A DNA stretch of 64,000 nucleotides from Woeseiaceae bacterium (GTDB taxonomy: Bacteria > Pseudomonadota > Gammaproteobacteria > Steroidobacterales > Woeseiaceae): assembly GCA_030065915.1 (NCBI GenBank), contig JASJCQ010000001.1:172385-236384 (forward strand). Direction: 5' to 3'. The translations under genes and the position numbers were made by a program. Under the pieces are notes generated by a model. The model was not told the DNA's origin. It worked only from the letters and a program-made list of their open reading frames with translations, and made no database searches. Below, piece by piece: positions 1-9,131 of this stretch (positions within the stretch are counted from its first letter, which is position 1; each line of letters starts with the position of its first letter).

Positions 1-228
1 ATGCACAGATTCGACGAACGGTAGCCGGTCGCGGCGCTTCAGCAGGTACCTTTGAGCCCTGCCTCCTGTATCGTAACGTTCCGCTTTCATCAACAGCTTC
101 AAGGCTCTGGTCTCCAGGCCCGGGGCACGATGCACCAGGAAGAAGACAAGACGCAGCAACCTCGCGGTTATCTTCCGACCAACCAGGTAAACCAGATCTA
201 GCAGCAGAAATTTAATATAAGCGATCAT
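1..228 (-). CDS. 5' part of an unrecognised gene cut by the left window edge
   Basis: An open frame of 76 codons runs from an ATG at 226-228 to the window edge without a stop. It begins 21 bp after the stop of the polymerase gene on the same strand, so it is probably the next gene of that operon. The visible N-terminus is hydrophobic and basic (FLLLDLVYLVGRKITARLL near residues 7-25), followed by Arg/Lys-rich sequence. That could be a membrane-proximal leader of a glycosyltransferase or another exopolysaccharide enzyme, but no family motif is visible and I do not assign a function. No clear Shine-Dalgarno sequence precedes the ATG. Confidence 0.6.
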   Translation of the reverse strand, partial: MIAYIKFLLLDLVYLVGRKITARLLRLVFFLVHRAPGLETRALKLLMKAERYDTGGRAQRYLLKRRDRLPFVESVH

Positions 229-249
229 TGCAATGCGAAAGCAGTCTTT

Positions 250-1521
250 TCAGGATCGACTCGTACTCAAGAACCCTGAGCCATCCAGTTGTCTGATTAG
301 AACGGCATACATCGCGATCCAAAACGGAATATGAGGATAGTACGCGATAGACACGAAGGCACCACCAGCAAGGAATGCTGCCATCGACAAGATCAGAATG
401 GCGCAATTACGGGCCAATAGCCTGTCCTCCGGCGTCGTTCTGGTAATTTGGTTTCGAATTCGATACAGGCGCCATGGAAGCCGGAACATAATGTAACCGT
501 AGATCAATGCTCCAACTGTTCCCAGTTCCGCTATCAGATCGAAATACACCGAATGCGCCGCGCGTCCCTGCAGTGACTTTTCACGCCCGGTCCACCATGA
601 GGTCTTCTCCTGGAATTGATTGACATTGAATCTGAAATTCTTGGCGCCGACGCCAAGAACCGGATTGGCCTTGTACATCAACCAGGCGATCTCCCACGTG
701 CGGATTCGCTCGATTCGTGTACTGTTCTCCTTGTCGCTTATTGACGATACCTCATCAACGTATTCGCTCGGGACCAGGGAGACCAGCGCACCTCCAAGAA
801 GAACCGCGGCTACGAGACCCATCAGCAGATTCCTCCAGCGACGATCAGAGAGCCACCACATCCCGATTACTACTGCCGAAAAAGCGACGAATCCACCTCT
901 CGAACGAGTTGCGATCATTGCACCGATCACAAGCAAAGCGCAGAAATACAGCAACAGACGCAATCGTTTGGACTTACCGTCCGACCATGCGACATACGCT
1001 ATGAAGGGGAGTACCATTACCATTGCAACCGCAACGTCGTTCTGGTTTCCAATGAAAGAACCGGGGCCCCTCCCGCCGTTAGTGATCGTGTAAACGGCAG
1101 CCGCAGTATGAACGAAGATCCATAGCATAAAGAAGCGTTCGACTCGTTCGTGTGTATCTACGAGCAAGTAGACGGCGTAGACAAGTGGGAGCAACTGCGT
1201 CAAGTAGTCTATGAAGGTCTTTAGTGCTCCGAAATTGCGAGCACCAATGCTGCTGATACCTATGACTGCGATGATTAGCAACATAAGCCGGAGCGGGCTG
1301 TTGAAGTTCTGCCGGTTGAAATGCAGGAACGACCAGGCAGCGCAAGCATAGATGAACACTCCCGCAATTGGCAGGCCCTTCAACCCCGGAATGATCTCCT
1401 GTGGTCGCACGTATATGAATACTATCGCCAGGTACAATAGTATCGTCCCAAAGCGCCTGTCTCCTGGCGACAGCTCCTTTGTTACTGCGCCGTTGCCCAC
1501 TATTGAACTACCGCTTCGCAA
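250..1521 (-). CDS. O-antigen ligase/Wzy-type polysaccharide polymerase of the XrtA locus
   Basis: A 423-residue inner-membrane protein with about ten hydrophobic segments. A Wzy_C-like region carries TRSRGGF near residue 205, NPVLGVGAKNF near 285 and AHSVYFDLIAELG near 320, where the His and the acidic loop fit the O-antigen ligase/polymerase family. Such proteins polymerise lipid-linked repeat units or transfer polymer in the periplasm. The start taken is a TTG with an AAGGAG 10 bases upstream, inside the end of the flippase gene; a GTG at 1498-1500 is the alternative. The 14-bp overlap with the flippase suggests translational coupling. Whether it polymerises or ligates cannot be read from sequence. 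Confidence 0.85.
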   Translation of the reverse strand: MRSGSSIVGNGAVTKELSPGDRRFGTILLYLAIVFIYVRPQEIIPGLKGLPIAGVFIYACAAWSFLHFNRQNFNSPLRLMLLIIAVIGISSIGARNFGALKTFIDYLTQLLPLVYAVYLLVDTHERVERFFMLWIFVHTAAAVYTITNGGRGPGSFIGNQNDVAVAMVMVLPFIAYVAWSDGKSKRLRLLLYFCALLVIGAMIATRSRGGFVAFSAVVIGMWWLSDRRWRNLLMGLVAAVLLGGALVSLVPSEYVDEVSSISDKENSTRIERIRTWEIAWLMYKANPVLGVGAKNFRFNVNQFQEKTSWWTGREKSLQGRAAHSVYFDLIAELGTVGALIYGYIMFRLPWRLYRIRNQITRTTPEDRLLARNCAILILSMAAFLAGGAFVSIAYYPHIPFWIAMYAVLIRQLDGSGFLSTSRS

Positions 1522-2947
1522 GAGACAGAAGCTCCTTGAAAATTTGTGAGTCGAGCAGGAAAACGCTCAGCAAATAAGCCGCGATTCCTGTGCCAATGAG
1601 GGCGCCGACTTCCAGTAACCTCGGCATTCCCAGCGAATGAGTCACGAAATTTGAGAAGACTACAGCCACGATCATGATTGTAGAGCTCGCGATCACCGTA
1701 CGCATAGGCCCGACCAGTTCCCCAAGACTGGACTCAATAGAATGCGTCAGACGTTCCATCAGGTAGACATAGGCGAATGGAATCACAGTCGCCCAGGCAA
1801 TCGTGACTCCCACCAAACCCCAACGGAGCCCGGCCAACATGCTGACAGGAAGCAAGAAAAACAATATCAACTGAAATCTCAGCGGGTATTGCGGATACGA
1901 AAGACTATCGAGCACACGGGACGCGAGACTGCTGCCAATCAACAGTACGTTCGCAACGCACATAATCTGGAGTATTGGTGCGATCGGCGCCCACTTCTCT
2001 CCGATCAGCAAGGGGATGAGATCGTCGGCCACGACCGCCAGTCCGAGAAACATCGGTAACGTAATAAGGTAAAGCACCGTATTGATCCGGATAAACACAC
2101 TACGTGTCCTGGTCGCGTCGCCTCGAATTCTCGAAAATGCAGGAAACGCGATTGAGGCGAAGATCTGACCGATCTTGTCTGAAGGCATTCGTGCGAGCAC
2201 GGTGGCCATTTGAAAGTACCCTGTCGCTGTTTGACCAAGAAACGCGCCGATAATCGCGATCGGCCAGTGTTTGTTCGCGTACTCTACTATACCGCCGCCC
2301 GCTACTTTCGACCCGTATCGAAAATACGGGACTACCACAAGCATGTTCACAGCGCGAACGGGGACGAATCGGACCAACCTCCAAAACGATAGAACGATAA
2401 AGGCCTCGGCAACCATCACGGAAATTATCAAGGACCAGTATCCGAAACCGGCGAATGCCATCGACAGTGTCACTAATGTGACAATCAGACTCGAGGCCAT
2501 TCTTATCAGTGCCGCTTCCTTAAGCATAAGCCTGCGCATCGCAACAGCCTGCGGAACAATGCCAAGCGACGACAGAACAACGATCAATCCCGCAACCCGG
2601 ACCACCTGGTCCAGGTCATCGAACGAAAAGTATCGGGCGATCGCAGGAGATGCGATGTACAAGAGCGCGTATATGACTGCTGCCGCTAACAGACAAACAA
2701 AGAACACGCTGCTAACGTGCTCCTCCTTTACGACCTTGCGATTCACTATCGCATTGCCGAGCCCCATTCCAGCGACTCTTACACCGAGCCCGGTGAAAAT
2801 CCCTGAAATCGCGACCATACCGTAATCTTCCGGAACCAGTATTCGTGCGACCCAGATGGTCGATACCCAGGAGACAATTTGAACAATGAGCCGGGTTCCG
2901 CCTTCCCAAGCAAAGCCGCTGACTACTTTTTGTCGAAAGTTTTCCAA
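1508..2947 (-). CDS. Polysaccharide flippase (Wzx/MATE-like), XrtA locus
   Basis: A 479-residue protein that is hydrophobic throughout, with about 12-14 predicted membrane helices. The opening VVSGFAWEGGTRLIVQIVSW followed by WVARILVPEDYGMVAI is typical of the lipopolysaccharide/polysaccharide exporter branch of the MOP superfamily. It should flip undecaprenyl-linked repeat units from the cytoplasmic to the periplasmic face for the polymerase encoded next. The reading frame opens with TTG (2945-2947) and no good ribosome-binding site was found, so the exact start is uncertain. The polysaccharide deacetylase gene lies 39 bp upstream on the same strand. A second flippase is encoded at 40.7-42.0 kb, so this one most likely serves the XrtA polymer. 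Confidence 0.88.
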   Translation of the reverse strand: MENFRQKVVSGFAWEGGTRLIVQIVSWVSTIWVARILVPEDYGMVAISGIFTGLGVRVAGMGLGNAIVNRKVVKEEHVSSVFFVCLLAAAVIYALLYIASPAIARYFSFDDLDQVVRVAGLIVVLSSLGIVPQAVAMRRLMLKEAALIRMASSLIVTLVTLSMAFAGFGYWSLIISVMVAEAFIVLSFWRLVRFVPVRAVNMLVVVPYFRYGSKVAGGGIVEYANKHWPIAIIGAFLGQTATGYFQMATVLARMPSDKIGQIFASIAFPAFSRIRGDATRTRSVFIRINTVLYLITLPMFLGLAVVADDLIPLLIGEKWAPIAPILQIMCVANVLLIGSSLASRVLDSLSYPQYPLRFQLILFFLLPVSMLAGLRWGLVGVTIAWATVIPFAYVYLMERLTHSIESSLGELVGPMRTVIASSTIMIVAVVFSNFVTHSLGMPRLLEVGALIGTGIAAYLLSVFLLDSQIFKELLSLAKR

Positions 2948-2986
2948 CTCAATTGGAACTCAATGAAGTACCGTCATTGCACACAG

Positions 2987-4015
2987 CTAGGCGAGTCTTC
3001 GTCGGACAGAGCTCTTGACTACCTCGATCCACGATGCGTACTGGATCAAATCGGTCTTGGTGTCAGGGAAAGAGTATCTGGGCATACGATACAGTCGACT
3101 TCTGTCCGCTATGTTGACGCATCCGGGAACCGCACTCACAGCACCCAGGAATCCCAGTTCCCTCGCGGCCTGCTCCTCTCGAACACCGAAATCTACCTCT
3201 CGACCAACCGGATAACAGAAGACAGCACTATCCTTACCGAGTCTGGCGCGTAGATCGTTCTGCGACTTTTCGATCTCCTTCCTGCTCTCAGCCTCACTCT
3301 CCTGCGACAGAATGGAATGTCGATATCCGTGTGGTTCCACTTTCAGGCCCATTCCTTGAATATCAACGAGCCTTTCCCATGTCGTCGGCAAGTACTTCTC
3401 GGGTGCTGCGTCCGGAATCTGCACGTCCAGATCGCTAGCCCATTCCACTAGCTTCTTCTCTATCTCGGTGAAGCTGAGGTTCTTTAGCTCGTCTTTGAGC
3501 GCTTCCGCCATCTGTTGCCTGTTCATCTGCCTGGCGCCCTGAGCTCGGCGCCTACCGCCGAAACGAATGAACAATGGTTCTGAACACTGAGACAGCAAAT
3601 AGTCTACCTTGGACTCCCAAAACCAGATATCACGATCGATGAACCCTGTGGTGACAAAGAACGTTGCCGGGCAATCGAATTCCAGGAAAATCGGTGCTGC
3701 TACTTCCGTTTGATCCCAATAGCCATCGTCCACGGTGAATGAGACCGATCGCGGAGGAAGAGATATCTCACCCCGAACAGAACGCGCGACGTCTTCAACC
3801 GTCACGAAGTTAAAGTCTCTCTGGCGGAGATATTCTAGAGACCAACGGAGAAAATCGGCATCGTCGCCGTTGATTCCCAGGGATGGGTGCGCGATACGAT
3901 GCATCATAAAGATTGGCACATACCCAGGAAGAAAAGACTCGGCAACTCCAAGTACTGGCCGAGTCCCCATTAAGCGCACCGCGGAATCATACCCGACTCG
4001 TAGTACTCTACTCAC
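2987..4015 (-). CDS. NodB-family polysaccharide deacetylase
   Basis: A 342-residue protein with a NodB-homology core: SFTVDDGYWD at residues 92-101 supplies the catalytic Asp and metal-binding Asp, and EPHGYRHS near residue 230 looks like the second motif. The family removes N- or O-acetyl groups from polysaccharides. The start is a GTG at 4013-4015 with a GGAG about seven bases upstream. It heads the minus-strand run deacetylase-flippase-polymerase and is divergent from the FemAB-type gene. XrtA loci usually carry a different, DUF3473-type deacetylase in this neighbourhood. Here that type sits at 29950-30807, so this gene may be a specialised or replacement enzyme. Confidence 0.82.
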   Translation of the reverse strand: MSRVLRVGYDSAVRLMGTRPVLGVAESFLPGYVPIFMMHRIAHPSLGINGDDADFLRWSLEYLRQRDFNFVTVEDVARSVRGEISLPPRSVSFTVDDGYWDQTEVAAPIFLEFDCPATFFVTTGFIDRDIWFWESKVDYLLSQCSEPLFIRFGGRRRAQGARQMNRQQMAEALKDELKNLSFTEIEKKLVEWASDLDVQIPDAAPEKYLPTTWERLVDIQGMGLKVEPHGYRHSILSQESEAESRKEIEKSQNDLRARLGKDSAVFCYPVGREVDFGVREEQAARELGFLGAVSAVPGCVNIADRSRLYRMPRYSFPDTKTDLIQYASWIEVVKSSVRRRLA

Positions 4016-4088
4016 TCAAAACTCCACGTTCTATCATCACGTACACTGACAACACCAAATTCGGAACCAGGTTGAACATTGCATACAC

Positions 4089-5162
4089 ATGAATTCGTCT
4101 AGACAGTCAGATCCGAAACACCGTCTGGTCACCGCCGAGCACAGGCTTCCGCTTGATAGTGCCACACGGTTGCGAATAGCACGGTTCCAGGAGACCGTCG
4201 ATCATTTCCACTTCCGCCAGGGCGTAGACTGGTCCTTTGCGTCTTCATTCGACACGGCACGTTTTTATGAAACAGTCGATAATCACAGCAATGTCCTTGC
4301 TTCTTCACTAGTCTCTATAAACAAAAGCACGATTCCAGGTATCACGAATGCCGTAGTTTCGAGAGGCCCTCTGTTTGCGAACCTTGAGGCGCTTCGTGTG
4401 CATCTCACGCATCTTGTAGATTCACTGAAGCGAGAATGTACATCGCTACAGATAAGTCCGTTTGTGCCATATCCCGTAGCTTCACGCTGCGAGGACTGTC
4501 TCAACGATCTTGGATTCACGGCGAGCCAGGACGTGTCACTCTACGATCACACGATTGTCGCGCCCGTCCTGGAATCGAACGAATTACAGTGGCGATCATT
4601 ACGACGGTCTTTCCGAACGTCGGTCAATAAATCCAGACGTCAACAACTGTCGCTCATAGACAGTCGTTCCAAAGAGAGTTTTCTCGAATTTTCTCGTCAC
4701 TTTAATGAGTTCGCCAGCCAACGTAACCTTGCCCCACTATCTGCTGACGTCGTTTCAAGTATTTTTGACCGTTACGCTCAGCTGGATCCACCGGCCGTTC
4801 TGTTGGTTCAGGCCAAACGCTCTGAAGCCATCCTGGGCGGGATACTCCTCGTTCGCAATAGAGACAGATTGATCTATGAATGGGGCTGGACTGCACCCCA
4901 CGACGTAACCCAGGGCACGCCCGTCATGCACCCGCTTTTCTGGCGAGCTTTTGAAATTGCTCGAGAGCGAGATATCAACTCGATCGATCTGGGCGGCTAT
5001 TGGAGCGAACTGGGTCACGAAGATCCAATCAATCATTTCAAACTCGGGATAAGCAAGTCGGTCGTGAGGATCTTGCCGGAACACGTATACGTCATGTCGC
5101 CGCTGCTGTACGGTTTTCGGTCACACCTGCGAAAGTTGAGCTCCTTTGTTCGTCAAAAATAG
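4089..5162 (+). CDS. FemAB-type acyl/aminoacyltransferase associated with XrtA
   Basis: A 357-residue protein with the FemAB/GNAT arrangement: an N-terminal half opening on RIARFQETVDHFHFRQGVDW and a C-terminal half containing LVRNRDRLIYEWGW, TPVMHPLFWRAFEIA and SIDLGGYWSE, the last typical of the FemAB C-terminal acyl-transferase fold. FemAB-like proteins of XrtA loci are conserved but of unproven substrate; transfer of an amino acid or acyl group onto the polymer is plausible. It is the only plus-strand gene in the first 29 kb, divergent from the deacetylase with a 73-bp intergenic region. The ATG at 4089 has only a weak ribosome-binding site. Confidence 0.82.
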   Translation: MNSSRQSDPKHRLVTAEHRLPLDSATRLRIARFQETVDHFHFRQGVDWSFASSFDTARFYETVDNHSNVLASSLVSINKSTIPGITNAVVSRGPLFANLEALRVHLTHLVDSLKRECTSLQISPFVPYPVASRCEDCLNDLGFTASQDVSLYDHTIVAPVLESNELQWRSLRRSFRTSVNKSRRQQLSLIDSRSKESFLEFSRHFNEFASQRNLAPLSADVVSSIFDRYAQLDPPAVLLVQAKRSEAILGGILLVRNRDRLIYEWGWTAPHDVTQGTPVMHPLFWRAFEIARERDINSIDLGGYWSELGHEDPINHFKLGISKSVVRILPEHVYVMSPLLYGFRSHLRKLSSFVRQK

Positions 5163-5181
5163 TCGGATGAACGACGGCACT

Positions 5182-5220
5182 AGTCTTCCACTCTAAAGTC
5201 ATTGCATTGAAGACTGTTTT
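5182..5220 (+). terminator. Weak possible terminator after the FemAB-type gene
   Basis: A perfect 7-bp inverted repeat (AGTCTTC at 5182-5188, GAAGACT at 5209-5215) is followed by GTTTT. The 20-base loop is long, so this is a weak candidate. It lies between the convergent FemAB and barrel genes. Confidence 0.3.
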
Positions 5221-5261
5221 CCACTGTATGGACGTATTGGCGAGTCTGCTTCTTCAGCCTG

Positions 5262-6584
5262 TTAGAGGACGGCATAGCTGAGCGTCAGGTCAGCTCGCGT
5301 CTCGTCATAATCGAATTCGGCCGTGTCACTGTCCCTCTTAAGATGGCGCACTGTCACCGATAGCCTGAGCTTTCGGCCTAATCTGGCCGCGAAAGACAGT
5401 CCGAACGTCGAGTCGTCATCTGCACGGTCGACCTGGTCGTAGTCTCGATTTGACAGTGAGGCGAAAACCGAGGCACTCATCGTCTGAGACAGTTCTCGGC
5501 TCACGCTGACGCGGCCCGTTATCGCTTCGCGATCGAGGCCGGTTATTGTCTCGTACGATTCGCCCCGCCAGCTTCCGCTCAAATCAATGTTTGTGCGTCC
5601 GAAAGACTGGCTGTAGCCAATGCTGGCGTAGTCATTTCGGAAGACATCGCCAAAGCCCTGGATGTCGAGGGCGCCCCTGTCGAAAAATGCATCGGAGGGC
5701 GTGGATGACTGAAACTGCTGTTCCAGCCTGAATATGTCGCCGTTGGTCGAATACTGAGAGCCGGCGCTAAGGCTCAGCGAAGCGCTTTCTGTTATCTCCC
5801 TCCGCAGAGCAAGATCCAGCAAGAATCCGTCGCCATCCAGTCCGCCGCGTTCGAAATAGTTCCAGCCCAGTTCGATCGACCATTCGTTCCTGGCCGTCTC
5901 GGCGACGAAGCCAAATGATGCATTGAGCAGATCGATCTCCGGGAGCAGTTGATCTTCGTCGTACTCCACCTGGCTGCCGCCCACATTCACGCTCACGGTC
6001 CGCGTCGGTGCTATCTGTCGCTCCAGCGACAGGTTGCCCTGAAGCCTTGAGTTATCTAGTGGACGCGTGTCGTAACTCGCTTCCGTTTGGCTGACGCCCG
6101 CATTCAGAAACGTACGGACACCAATTGGCAGAACAAGCGTCGGACCTGTGGACACTGTCGTGACGTCTTCTCTGTTCTCAGGTGTGATCGCCTGAAAAGG
6201 ATCGACAATCTGCTGCCCATGATTGGCCGACAGATTCCAGTACAGTTGCTCCTCCAAGAGTATCCAGTCAAAGTTGCCGATCAATCGACCTATGGTCTCA
6301 TCGTCAAACAGGCCATTGTCGTACTGGCGCCGCTCGACATTGCCCGTCGCCTCCAGCCTGTACGACCTCGACTGGCTGTTGACACCGAATTCCAGTCCGC
6401 CGGTATACACCGTCTCATCACGCTCGCCTTCAGGGTCCAAGCCGGACGAGCGTGACAGATTGTCCGAATGCTCGACGCCGACGAACACGTCAACCGATGC
6501 GTCATTAACCTGAGCCTGCGCGAAGCCTGTCAAAATGGAATACAGTGCGGTTGTCCAAAAGATATACTTGCCTTCTACTCTCAT
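5262..6584 (-). CDS. PEP-CTERM-system outer-membrane beta-barrel protein
   Basis: A 440-residue protein from the ATG at 6582-6584, two bases after the kinase stop. A longer in-frame reading begins inside the kinase gene and is less likely. It has a signal peptide (FWTTALYSILTGFAQA) followed by sequence rich in alternating polar/aromatic strands, for example VDVFVGVEHSDNLSRSSG, SYRLEATGNVERRQYDNG and RADLTLSYAVL ending in a hydrophobic residue. This matches the TIGR03016-type outer-membrane protein regularly encoded with exosortase A loci. It probably helps the exopolysaccharide cross or anchor in the outer membrane; the mechanism is unknown. It is the last gene of the run from exosortase downward. 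Confidence 0.8.
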   Translation of the reverse strand: MRVEGKYIFWTTALYSILTGFAQAQVNDASVDVFVGVEHSDNLSRSSGLDPEGERDETVYTGGLEFGVNSQSRSYRLEATGNVERRQYDNGLFDDETIGRLIGNFDWILLEEQLYWNLSANHGQQIVDPFQAITPENREDVTTVSTGPTLVLPIGVRTFLNAGVSQTEASYDTRPLDNSRLQGNLSLERQIAPTRTVSVNVGGSQVEYDEDQLLPEIDLLNASFGFVAETARNEWSIELGWNYFERGGLDGDGFLLDLALRREITESASLSLSAGSQYSTNGDIFRLEQQFQSSTPSDAFFDRGALDIQGFGDVFRNDYASIGYSQSFGRTNIDLSGSWRGESYETITGLDREAITGRVSVSRELSQTMSASVFASLSNRDYDQVDRADDDSTFGLSFAARLGRKLRLSVTVRHLKRDSDTAEFDYDETRADLTLSYAVL

Positions 6585-6585
6585 C

Positions 6586-7539
6586 CTACTCCTGCCTGGA
6601 TTCTTCTGCCGCACGCTCGCCGGCAGCGTAGCCGTAACGGCCACCATAGTAGTCAAAACCCGCCTCGTTGCGTGCCTGGTTGAGAACGACGTTGACGGCT
6701 TTGCCCTCTTCCATCATTTCAATCGCGTTCAGCACTGCACTGCGCGGGGTCTTGTTGGCGCAGACGATGAGAACCACCTGCCCGACCAAAGTCGATAGCA
6801 CTCTCGACTCGCTGGTGGGAAGCAGGGGTGACGAGTCAAAAATCACGACGCGATTTGGATCCTGAGCACTGACAGCCTTGATCAGGCGTTCCATCCTGTT
6901 GCTCGCGAACAGCTCAGTGACATGGCTATTCATCTTGCCGGCCGGGATCAACGACAGTCCATCGACATCGGTTTCCACTATGACGTCGGAAAGGTCATAG
7001 TCTGAATCTCGCTGCAGAATATCGGTAAGGCCCGGTTGCTCTTCGATCCCGAACAGCCTGGAAACATGGGCTTTCGCAACGTCTCCATCTATCAGGAGCA
7101 CGGATCGATCCTGTTCACTGGCGATACTCAAAGCAAGGTTGATACAGGAAAAGGTCTTGCCATCTCCAGGCAATGCGCTTGTGACCAGGATCACGTGACC
7201 GCCCTCTATCTTCGTTGCACGTTTTCCGAATGCATGCGCAATAAGGGGACGCTTGATCTGACGGAACTGATTTATGATCAGCTGCTCTTCGTCATCCGGG
7301 GCGATAAATCCTGCGTCCGTCAACGATTTCCGAGACACCTCGACCAACTTGGTCGAGACCGGCGTCTCGAGTGCTGCTATCTGGCGTGTTTCGTCGCCCA
7401 ATAAGGCTTCAGGCGCCTCATCATCCCCCGGAACGTCCCGTTTATCGACCAGAACACCCAGCTGGGAGACGGCCCCAGGTGTCCTTGCCTTGTTACGAGA
7501 ACTCTGGATCTCATTAATGGCTTTCTGGATTTTACTCAT
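6586..7539 (-). CDS. XrtA-associated tyrosine autokinase (BY-kinase)
   Basis: A 317-residue cytoplasmic P-loop kinase. Walker A is SALPGDGKTF at 121-130, Walker A' is SVLLIDGDVAK near 146-156, and Walker B is VVIFDSSPLL near 231. A Tyr-rich C-terminus (GFDYYGGRYGYAAGE) is the usual autophosphorylation cluster. BY-kinases pair with Wzz/GumC-type co-polymerases to control polymer length and export. The partner is the next gene upstream, which overlaps it by four bases, as expected for a coupled pair. No matching phosphatase gene is visible. Confidence 0.88.
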   Translation of the reverse strand: MSKIQKAINEIQSSRNKARTPGAVSQLGVLVDKRDVPGDDEAPEALLGDETRQIAALETPVSTKLVEVSRKSLTDAGFIAPDDEEQLIINQFRQIKRPLIAHAFGKRATKIEGGHVILVTSALPGDGKTFSCINLALSIASEQDRSVLLIDGDVAKAHVSRLFGIEEQPGLTDILQRDSDYDLSDVIVETDVDGLSLIPAGKMNSHVTELFASNRMERLIKAVSAQDPNRVVIFDSSPLLPTSESRVLSTLVGQVVLIVCANKTPRSAVLNAIEMMEEGKAVNVVLNQARNEAGFDYYGGRYGYAAGERAAEESRQE

Positions 7540-9119
7540 AGGGACGCAAGCTTCCGGACTTCAGAGCCAACTTCGACTCCGACTTCTCTAAATACGAGCA
7601 GCAAAACGACTGCTACGAAGATCATTCCTGTCGCCGAGGCAAATACAAGCAGTTCCCGGCGCCGCTTGCTTCGATGTTGTGACTCCCAGGCCATGCTTAC
7701 GCTACCCAGCACGGGCAAACCCGTGATTCGCCGCAGGCTGTTGCCATCGATAAAGACAGGCTTGAGCTGCTGCAGCAAGTACGCGATTGCGCCGCCGACA
7801 CCGAGACCCGCCAATGTGACCAACAGAATCAGCTGGCTGCGCATGGGGGACACCGGATTTCGGCCGACATTTGGCGGCTCCATCGTCTCGAACGTGACGT
7901 TATCCCAGCCCAGGCGCTTACGCCGCAGTTTCTCCTGCTCGTATTTGGCGCGCATGTCGTTATAAACACTATTGATCTGATCGTAATCTCGTGTGAGCTC
8001 AGCAAGCTGCGCTTCGATCTGCGGGATGACGTCGATCTTCGCCTGCAGGTCAGCAACTTGTGTCCGAGACGTGGCCAACCGTCCCTGCAGCTCGGCAATT
8101 TCAAGATTTACCGAGTTCAATGAGATCTGGAGCTGCTGATAGACGGGATTATTTGACGCTACGTTCCCGGAGCCGCCGGCTGCCGAAAGCTCTTCCAACT
8201 GCTTTTCGCGCTGAGCCCTCAGTTGTGCTAGTTGATCCCTCGCAGCGATGACATCCGGATGTTTTTCGGTGAAGCGCGTCAGCAATTCCTGGATAGTCGA
8301 TTCGAAGACGCTTATCCTCTGTTCAAGTTCGGTTTTAGGAATGACTCCGCCCGACCCGCCTGGGTCACTCAGAATGGGCTCCTGACCGCGTAACTGCTGC
8401 TGCAGCGTATCTCGCTGGTTCAGCAACAGGCTCAGTTCTCCCTGAATTTCGCGATTCTGCGCCAGGGCATCCTGCAAGGTTTCGAAATAGCCTCGACCTT
8501 CGCCAGGAAGCAGTCCGACATTTTCGCGCCTGAAATCAGCAAGCTCTCGTTCGCGCTGCTGTAGCTGCGCGCGATAGTCGGCGATACCCGACTCGAGAAA
8601 TTCGAGCGCGTCTTCCGAACCGCCCGTCCTGCCAGCCCCGATCTCCTCGCGAAACGTGTCGAGCACCTCATCGACTACCTTGAGACTCATTTGCGGATCG
8701 GTATCGCGGTACGAAATCCGGAATATCGATCCGTCCTTGTTTCGTCTCGAGCGGGTGTTCACAGAATCGATATTGATTGCCAGCGCCAGACTATCGATTA
8801 GCGCTTGCTTCTCTTCTCTCGTCGTGGCCCTGAGATCGAGGTCCGTATTCCTGGCTACCTTCTCAAGCGATGGCGTCAGCAGCATACTCTGGCGAACCCG
8901 ATCCACCAGTGAGCTGTCCTCTCCCCCCCCAACGGGCACGAGACTATCAAGACGTGATTTGCCGACGTAGAAGATCGCCTCGGACTCGTACTTGTTTGGC
9001 ATCATAAAGACGACCGCCCAACCAACAAGGCACGTGACCCAGGCAATGCCCAGCGCTAACCAGCGGAAGCGCCACGCGCCTCGTAACTCTGAAATAACCT
9101 GTTCAATTAGCTCATGCAT
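7536..9119 (-). CDS. Polysaccharide chain-length determinant (Wzz/GumC type), XrtA locus
   Basis: A 527-residue polysaccharide co-polymerase. There is an N-terminal membrane segment near residues 20-36 (ALGIAWVTCLVGWAVVFMM), a long periplasmic part with coiled-coil heptads (about residues 160-380, including DYRAQLQQRERELADFRREN), and a C-terminal Pro-rich motif PPNVGRNPVSPMRSQ before membrane segments near 430 and 500. It should span the periplasm between the polymerase and the export lipoprotein and set chain length with the kinase encoded just downstream. The export lipoprotein gene lies 12 bp upstream, in one operon. Confidence 0.88.
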   Translation of the reverse strand: MHELIEQVISELRGAWRFRWLALGIAWVTCLVGWAVVFMMPNKYESEAIFYVGKSRLDSLVPVGGGEDSSLVDRVRQSMLLTPSLEKVARNTDLDLRATTREEKQALIDSLALAINIDSVNTRSRRNKDGSIFRISYRDTDPQMSLKVVDEVLDTFREEIGAGRTGGSEDALEFLESGIADYRAQLQQRERELADFRRENVGLLPGEGRGYFETLQDALAQNREIQGELSLLLNQRDTLQQQLRGQEPILSDPGGSGGVIPKTELEQRISVFESTIQELLTRFTEKHPDVIAARDQLAQLRAQREKQLEELSAAGGSGNVASNNPVYQQLQISLNSVNLEIAELQGRLATSRTQVADLQAKIDVIPQIEAQLAELTRDYDQINSVYNDMRAKYEQEKLRRKRLGWDNVTFETMEPPNVGRNPVSPMRSQLILLVTLAGLGVGGAIAYLLQQLKPVFIDGNSLRRITGLPVLGSVSMAWESQHRSKRRRELLVFASATGMIFVAVVLLLVFREVGVEVGSEVRKLASL

Positions 9120-9131
9120 AGCTTGGAGATC

